DNA from: Bosea sp. AS-1
Lineage (GTDB): Bacteria > Pseudomonadota > Alphaproteobacteria > Rhizobiales > Beijerinckiaceae
Length of the DNA: 64,000 nt
Reading direction: 5' to 3'
NCBI RefSeq assembly: GCF_002220095.1
Contig: NZ_CP022372.1
Coordinates: 3,692,501-3,756,500, forward strand
Below the pieces are notes generated by a model that did no database searches, was not told the DNA's origin, and saw only the letters and a program-made list of their open reading frames with translations. Numbering within the stretch: the stretch's first letter is position 1; each line of letters starts with the position of its first letter. The position numbers and the translations under genes are program-made. Shown here one piece after another: positions 60,865 through 64,000 of this stretch.

Positions 60865-61974
60865 ATGGCCGGCATCAGCATCGAACACGTCACGAAATCC
60901 TACGGCTCGCTGCAGGTCCTGAAGGACTTCTCGCTGGAGATCACGGACGGCGAGTTCGTCGTCTTCGTCGGGCCGTCCGGCTGCGGCAAGTCGACCATGC
61001 TGAAGATCCTCGCCGGCCTCGAGGACGCGACCTCGGGTACCGTCAGGATCGGCGGCCGCGACGTCACCGATCTCGCGCCGGGCGATCGCGACATCGCCAT
61101 GGTCTTCCAGAACTACGCGCTCTACCCGCATCTGACGGTCGCGCGGAACATGGGCTTCGGCCTGAAGATGCGCGGCATGCCGGCAGCCGAGATCGACCGG
61201 CGGGTCAGCGAGGCCGCACAGGTCCTCGGCGTCGCTCATCTGCTCGACCGCAAGCCGAAGGCACTCTCCGGCGGACAGCGCCAGCGCGTCGCGCTCGGCC
61301 GCGCCATCGTGCGCGAACCACGGGCCTTCCTGATGGACGAGCCGCTCTCCAATCTCGACGCGAAGCTGCGCGTCCACACCCGCGCCGAGATATCCGCACT
61401 GCACCAGCGCCTCAGGACCACGACGATCTACGTCACACACGACCAGACCGAGGCGATGACGATGGCCGACCGCATCGTCATCATGCGCGATGGCACGATC
61501 CAGCAGATCGCCGATCCCGACACGATGTTCCGCAAGCCGGCCAATCTCTTCGTCGCCGGCTTCATCGGCTCGCCAGGCATGAATTTCTTTCGCGCCGCCC
61601 TGACCGGAACGCGCAAGGCCCGGCTGCTTGGACGCGAGATCGAACTGCCTCTCGCGAAGGAACACGGTGCGGGCGACGTGCTGGTCGGCCTGAGGCCCGA
61701 ATATCTCAGCGCCGGCACCGGCGGACCCGTTACCTTCGAGGCAACGCCGCGACTCGTCGAAAGCCTCGGCAGTGAGAAATACCTTTATCTCGACCTGCCC
61801 GAAGAGAATCGCGCCGCCCTCACGGATGCCGGAAGCGACGACCGCCGGGCCGACCAGTTCATCGCCCGCGTCATGGACTCGGCTCCCATCGAAGAAGGCC
61901 GGCCGATGCCGCTCTCCTTCGATCCTGCGCGCCTCCATCTCTTCGATGCGCAGACGCATCTCGCTCTGAACTGA
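60865..61974 (+). CDS. Sugar ABC transporter ATP-binding protein (MsmK/UgpC type)
   Basis: A 369-residue ATPase with all motifs intact: Walker A GPSGCGKST, signature LSGGQRQRVALGRA, Walker B FLMDEPLSNLD, and the H-loop in VTHDQTEAM. A TOBE/OB-like C-terminal domain follows (GDVLVGLRPEYL). It powers the two permeases just upstream. I used ATG 60865; an in-frame GTG at 60853 would overlap the permease stop as GTGA. In contrast to the two peptide-type importers in the window, this importer has its own complete ATPase. Confidence 0.96.
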   Translation: MAGISIEHVTKSYGSLQVLKDFSLEITDGEFVVFVGPSGCGKSTMLKILAGLEDATSGTVRIGGRDVTDLAPGDRDIAMVFQNYALYPHLTVARNMGFGLKMRGMPAAEIDRRVSEAAQVLGVAHLLDRKPKALSGGQRQRVALGRAIVREPRAFLMDEPLSNLDAKLRVHTRAEISALHQRLRTTTIYVTHDQTEAMTMADRIVIMRDGTIQQIADPDTMFRKPANLFVAGFIGSPGMNFFRAALTGTRKARLLGREIELPLAKEHGAGDVLVGLRPEYLSAGTGGPVTFEATPRLVESLGSEKYLYLDLPEENRAALTDAGSDDRRADQFIARVMDSAPIEEGRPMPLSFDPARLHLFDAQTHLALN

Positions 61975-61987
61975 GGACAGCTCAGCC

Positions 61988-62974
61988 ATGGCCATTCTCG
62001 TTACAGGCAGCGCCGGACGCATCGGCTCCCGCGTCGTCGACCGCCTTCTCGCCGAAGGACAGGCTGTTAACGGCTTCGACCTGCGCAACACCGGTCGCTC
62101 GGACCCCGGTTATCGCGAAATCGTCGGGGCATTCGATGATCGGGTGGCGGCGCGCGAGGCGGTGCAGGATGCCGAGGCGATCCTGCATCTCGGCGCCTTC
62201 ATGTCCTGGCTTCCGGCCGATACCGACAAGCTTTTCCGCGCCAATGTCGACGGCACGCGCGTGCTGATGGAGGAAGCGGCCGGGGTGAAGCCCAGCCGCA
62301 TCGTCTTCGCCAGCTCCGGCGAGGTCTATCCCGAGAACGTCCCGGATTACCTGCCCGTCGACGAGGACCACCCGCTCAAGCCGCGTTCGGCCTATGGCCT
62401 CTCGAAGCAGCTTGGCGAGGAGATCGTCCGCTTCACCGAGCGCAGTACCGGTATCCCGGCGACGATCCTGCGCTTTTCGCACACACAGGATGCGAGCGAA
62501 TTGCTCGACGAGAGCAGCTTCTTTTCCGGCCCGCGCTTCTTCCTGCAGCCGAAGATCCGCCAGCAGGAAGGCTTCGGCAACGCGGCCGCGGTCGCCGCGC
62601 TGAAGGCGGTCGACGACGGCGCGCCCGCGCTCGTGCTCTCCCGCAACGAGAACGGCCGGCCCTTCCGCATGCACATCACCGACGCACGCGACATGGTCGA
62701 CGGCATCCTGCTCGCCGTGCGCAGCGAGAAGGCCGCGGGCCGCACCTACAATCTCGGAGCCACCGCTCCCGTCGATTTCGCCCACGCCCTGCCGTTGATG
62801 GCGCAGGTGACGGGGCTGCCATTGAAAACGGTCGACCTGCCCGGTTCCGGCGTGTTCTACGAAACCGCGAATGCCCGGATTCGGGCCGAACTGGGTTTCG
62901 AGCCGCAATGGACGATCGAGCGCATGATCGAAGAGGCCGCCGCAGCGCGGGTGGCCCGCGCGAAGGCGGCCTGA
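61988..62974 (+). CDS. Extended SDR oxidoreductase, uronate-dehydrogenase-like
   Basis: A 328-residue extended SDR with the Rossmann motif ILVTGSAGRIGSRVVDRLL and the active-site YGLSK (YxxxK) in RSAYGLSKQLGEEIVRF, preceded by RIVFASSGEVYP with the catalytic Ser. This architecture is that of NAD-dependent uronate dehydrogenases and nucleotide-sugar epimerases. Between an importer and a regulator-lactonase fusion, a uronate or aldose dehydrogenase making an aldonolactone is the best fit, but this is contextual. The next gene starts two bases after its stop. Confidence 0.82.
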   Translation: MAILVTGSAGRIGSRVVDRLLAEGQAVNGFDLRNTGRSDPGYREIVGAFDDRVAAREAVQDAEAILHLGAFMSWLPADTDKLFRANVDGTRVLMEEAAGVKPSRIVFASSGEVYPENVPDYLPVDEDHPLKPRSAYGLSKQLGEEIVRFTERSTGIPATILRFSHTQDASELLDESSFFSGPRFFLQPKIRQQEGFGNAAAVAALKAVDDGAPALVLSRNENGRPFRMHITDARDMVDGILLAVRSEKAAGRTYNLGATAPVDFAHALPLMAQVTGLPLKTVDLPGSGVFYETANARIRAELGFEPQWTIERMIEEAAAARVARAKAA

Positions 62975-62976
62975 GG

Positions 62977-64000
62977 ATGCAGGAGGAGCGCGTCCTGCCG
63001 CCGGAGGAGCGCGACGTCCCTGTCGGTGCCGCGGCGCTGGCCAAGGGGCTCTATCTGCTCGAAGTGATCGGCGAACATCCGACGCCGCCGCGCTTCAAGG
63101 ACCTCCAGGCGGCGACGAAACTCGCCAAAGGCACGCTGGCCCGGCTGCTCAACACACTGCTGCTGTTCCGCCTGATCCGGCATGAGGACAGCGACAACAC
63201 CTACCGGCTCGGTCACAGGCTGTTCGAGCTCGCCCATCGCGTCTGGGAGTCCTTCGACCTGCGCGGTGCGGCAGCGCCGATGCTGGAGCGGTTGGCCGAG
63301 GAGACGCGCGAGACGGTTGCGCTCTGCGCCATCGATGGCGGCGAGGTGCTCTATATCGACCAGCGCAGTCGCGGCGGCGCCTTCGGCTTTCGCATCGAGG
63401 CCGGCCGCCGCGCGCCGCTGCACTGCACGGCTGGTGGAAAGGCGCTACTGGCCTTCGCAGAGCCGCATGAGCGCCGCGCCCTGCTCGACCGGATCAAGCT
63501 CGAACGCTACGCCCCGGCTACCATCACCGACGAGGAGGCCCTGCTCGCCGACCTCGCGCTCGCCCGGGCGCGCGGCTATGCCGTCTCGCAGGAGGAGCAC
63601 GTTCCCGGCGTCTCATCGGCCGCGGCACCGATCTTCGACCATACCGGCCGGGCCATCGCCGCAATCGGCATCTTCGGCCCGACGGCGCGGCTTGCCAGCG
63701 ACCGGCTGCTCACCACCGGGCGCGATCTGATGGCCGCGGCGCGCCAGATCTCCGGCAATGTCGGCGCCATGCCGGTCAACATCGCGCCGCCCTCCCCGGC
63801 ACACCGCCAGAGCGACAGCGACGCCGAATGTGTCCTGCCCTGGGGCGCGCATCTGGCGGAAGGTCCGCTCTGGTCCGAGGCGGAGCAGCGCCTCTACTGG
63901 GTCGACATCCTCGCGCCGGCCGTCCACCGCTTCGATCCGGCGACGCGCACCAATCAGGAAGTCAAGCTCCCTCGCCTGGTCAGCGCGGTCGTCGAGCGTC
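62977..64000 (+). CDS. IclR-type regulator fused to an SMP-30/gluconolactonase domain (cut by window edge)
   Basis: The frame is open from ATG 62977 to the right edge. Residues about 15-80 form an IclR winged helix (AALAKGLYLLEVIGEHPTPPRFKDLQAATKLAKGTLARLLNTLLLFRLIRHE). Residues about 85-265 are an IclR effector domain (LHCTAGGKALLAFAEPHERRALLDRIKLERY; VSQEEHVPGVSSAAAPIFDHTGRAIAAIGIFGP). From about 285 the SMP-30 propeller begins: AHLAEGPLWSEAEQRLYWVDILAPAVHRFDP, Glu295 being the expected metal-binding glutamate. It is unusual for IclR and SMP-30 parts to share one chain. It may sense and open the lactone made by the dehydrogenase upstream. The C-terminal part lies outside the window. Confidence 0.85.
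   Translation, partial: MQEERVLPPEERDVPVGAAALAKGLYLLEVIGEHPTPPRFKDLQAATKLAKGTLARLLNTLLLFRLIRHEDSDNTYRLGHRLFELAHRVWESFDLRGAAAPMLERLAEETRETVALCAIDGGEVLYIDQRSRGGAFGFRIEAGRRAPLHCTAGGKALLAFAEPHERRALLDRIKLERYAPATITDEEALLADLALARARGYAVSQEEHVPGVSSAAAPIFDHTGRAIAAIGIFGPTARLASDRLLTTGRDLMAAARQISGNVGAMPVNIAPPSPAHRQSDSDAECVLPWGAHLAEGPLWSEAEQRLYWVDILAPAVHRFDPATRTNQEVKLPRLVSAVVER

Noticed and set aside
1..64000. CRISPR arrays, insertion sequences, prophage genes
   Set aside because: No regularly spaced direct repeats, transposase or phage structural motifs were seen on reading the window.

Overview
The window looks like chromosomal DNA from a GC-rich alphaproteobacterium of the Hyphomicrobiales (Rhizobiales), perhaps close to Bosea. 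This placement is inference from gene content: ethylmalonyl-CoA pathway genes (mcd, ccr), LigD/Ku end joining, a thiOSGE operon behind a TPP riboswitch, and many solute-binding-protein ABC importers. No rRNA, phage, transposase or CRISPR array was seen. One tRNA-Ser(GCU) is present.

Layout. 1-5.3 kb: the N-terminal part of a methylsuccinyl-CoA dehydrogenase, a DMT exporter, a glutathione transferase, ccr, a small membrane protein and ubiG. 5.4-10.2 kb: lysC, then a tight four-gene cassette (GbsR/MarR regulator, DUF4166, DCC thiol oxidoreductase, NAD-binding/DUF4166 fusion) with a perfect 20-bp palindrome over the regulator's start codon. 10.2-15 kb: an RND efflux pump with its MarR regulator. 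15.2-20 kb: housekeeping and catabolic enzymes (transglutaminase-like protein, enoyl-CoA hydratase, old yellow enzyme, M32 carboxypeptidase, SelW-like protein). 20-22.7 kb: riboswitch-controlled thiamine genes. 23-26.5 kb: tRNA-Ser, ligD and ku. 26.7-33.2 kb: a surface-sugar block (two epimerases, a SAF-domain dehydrogenase, a Wzx-like flippase, a pyruvyl transferase), partly AT-rich and probably acquired.

33.5-64 kb is an accessory catabolic region. Module A (34.7-44.1 kb) has peptide-type ABC permeases and a binding protein, a CoA-transferase, two MaoC hydratases, a D-2-hydroxyacid dehydrogenase, a lactone amidohydrolase, a LacI regulator and an enoyl-CoA hydratase. A GH3 glucosidase and an SbmA/YddA-type ABC protein with eroded ATPase motifs follow. 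Module B (48.3-55.1 kb) has an IclR regulator, a deacetylase-type amidohydrolase, another ATPase-less peptide-type ABC importer and a SelA-like PLP enzyme. Module C (55.5 kb to the right edge) diverges from B. It encodes a DHDPS-family aldolase/dehydratase, an enolase-superfamily dehydratase, a complete sugar ABC importer, a uronate-dehydrogenase-like enzyme and an IclR regulator fused to an SMP-30 lactonase.

Working model (inference): modules B and C together import acylated amino-sugar acids and uronate-like sugars. These would be deacetylated and deaminated, or oxidised, lactone-opened and dehydrated, and finished by the DHDPS-family enzyme. The 55.1-55.57 kb divergent region carries a good sigma-70-like promoter and several inverted repeats that could coordinate the two. 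The fused IclR/SMP-30 protein and the regulator/DUF4166/DCC cassette are the most unusual items.
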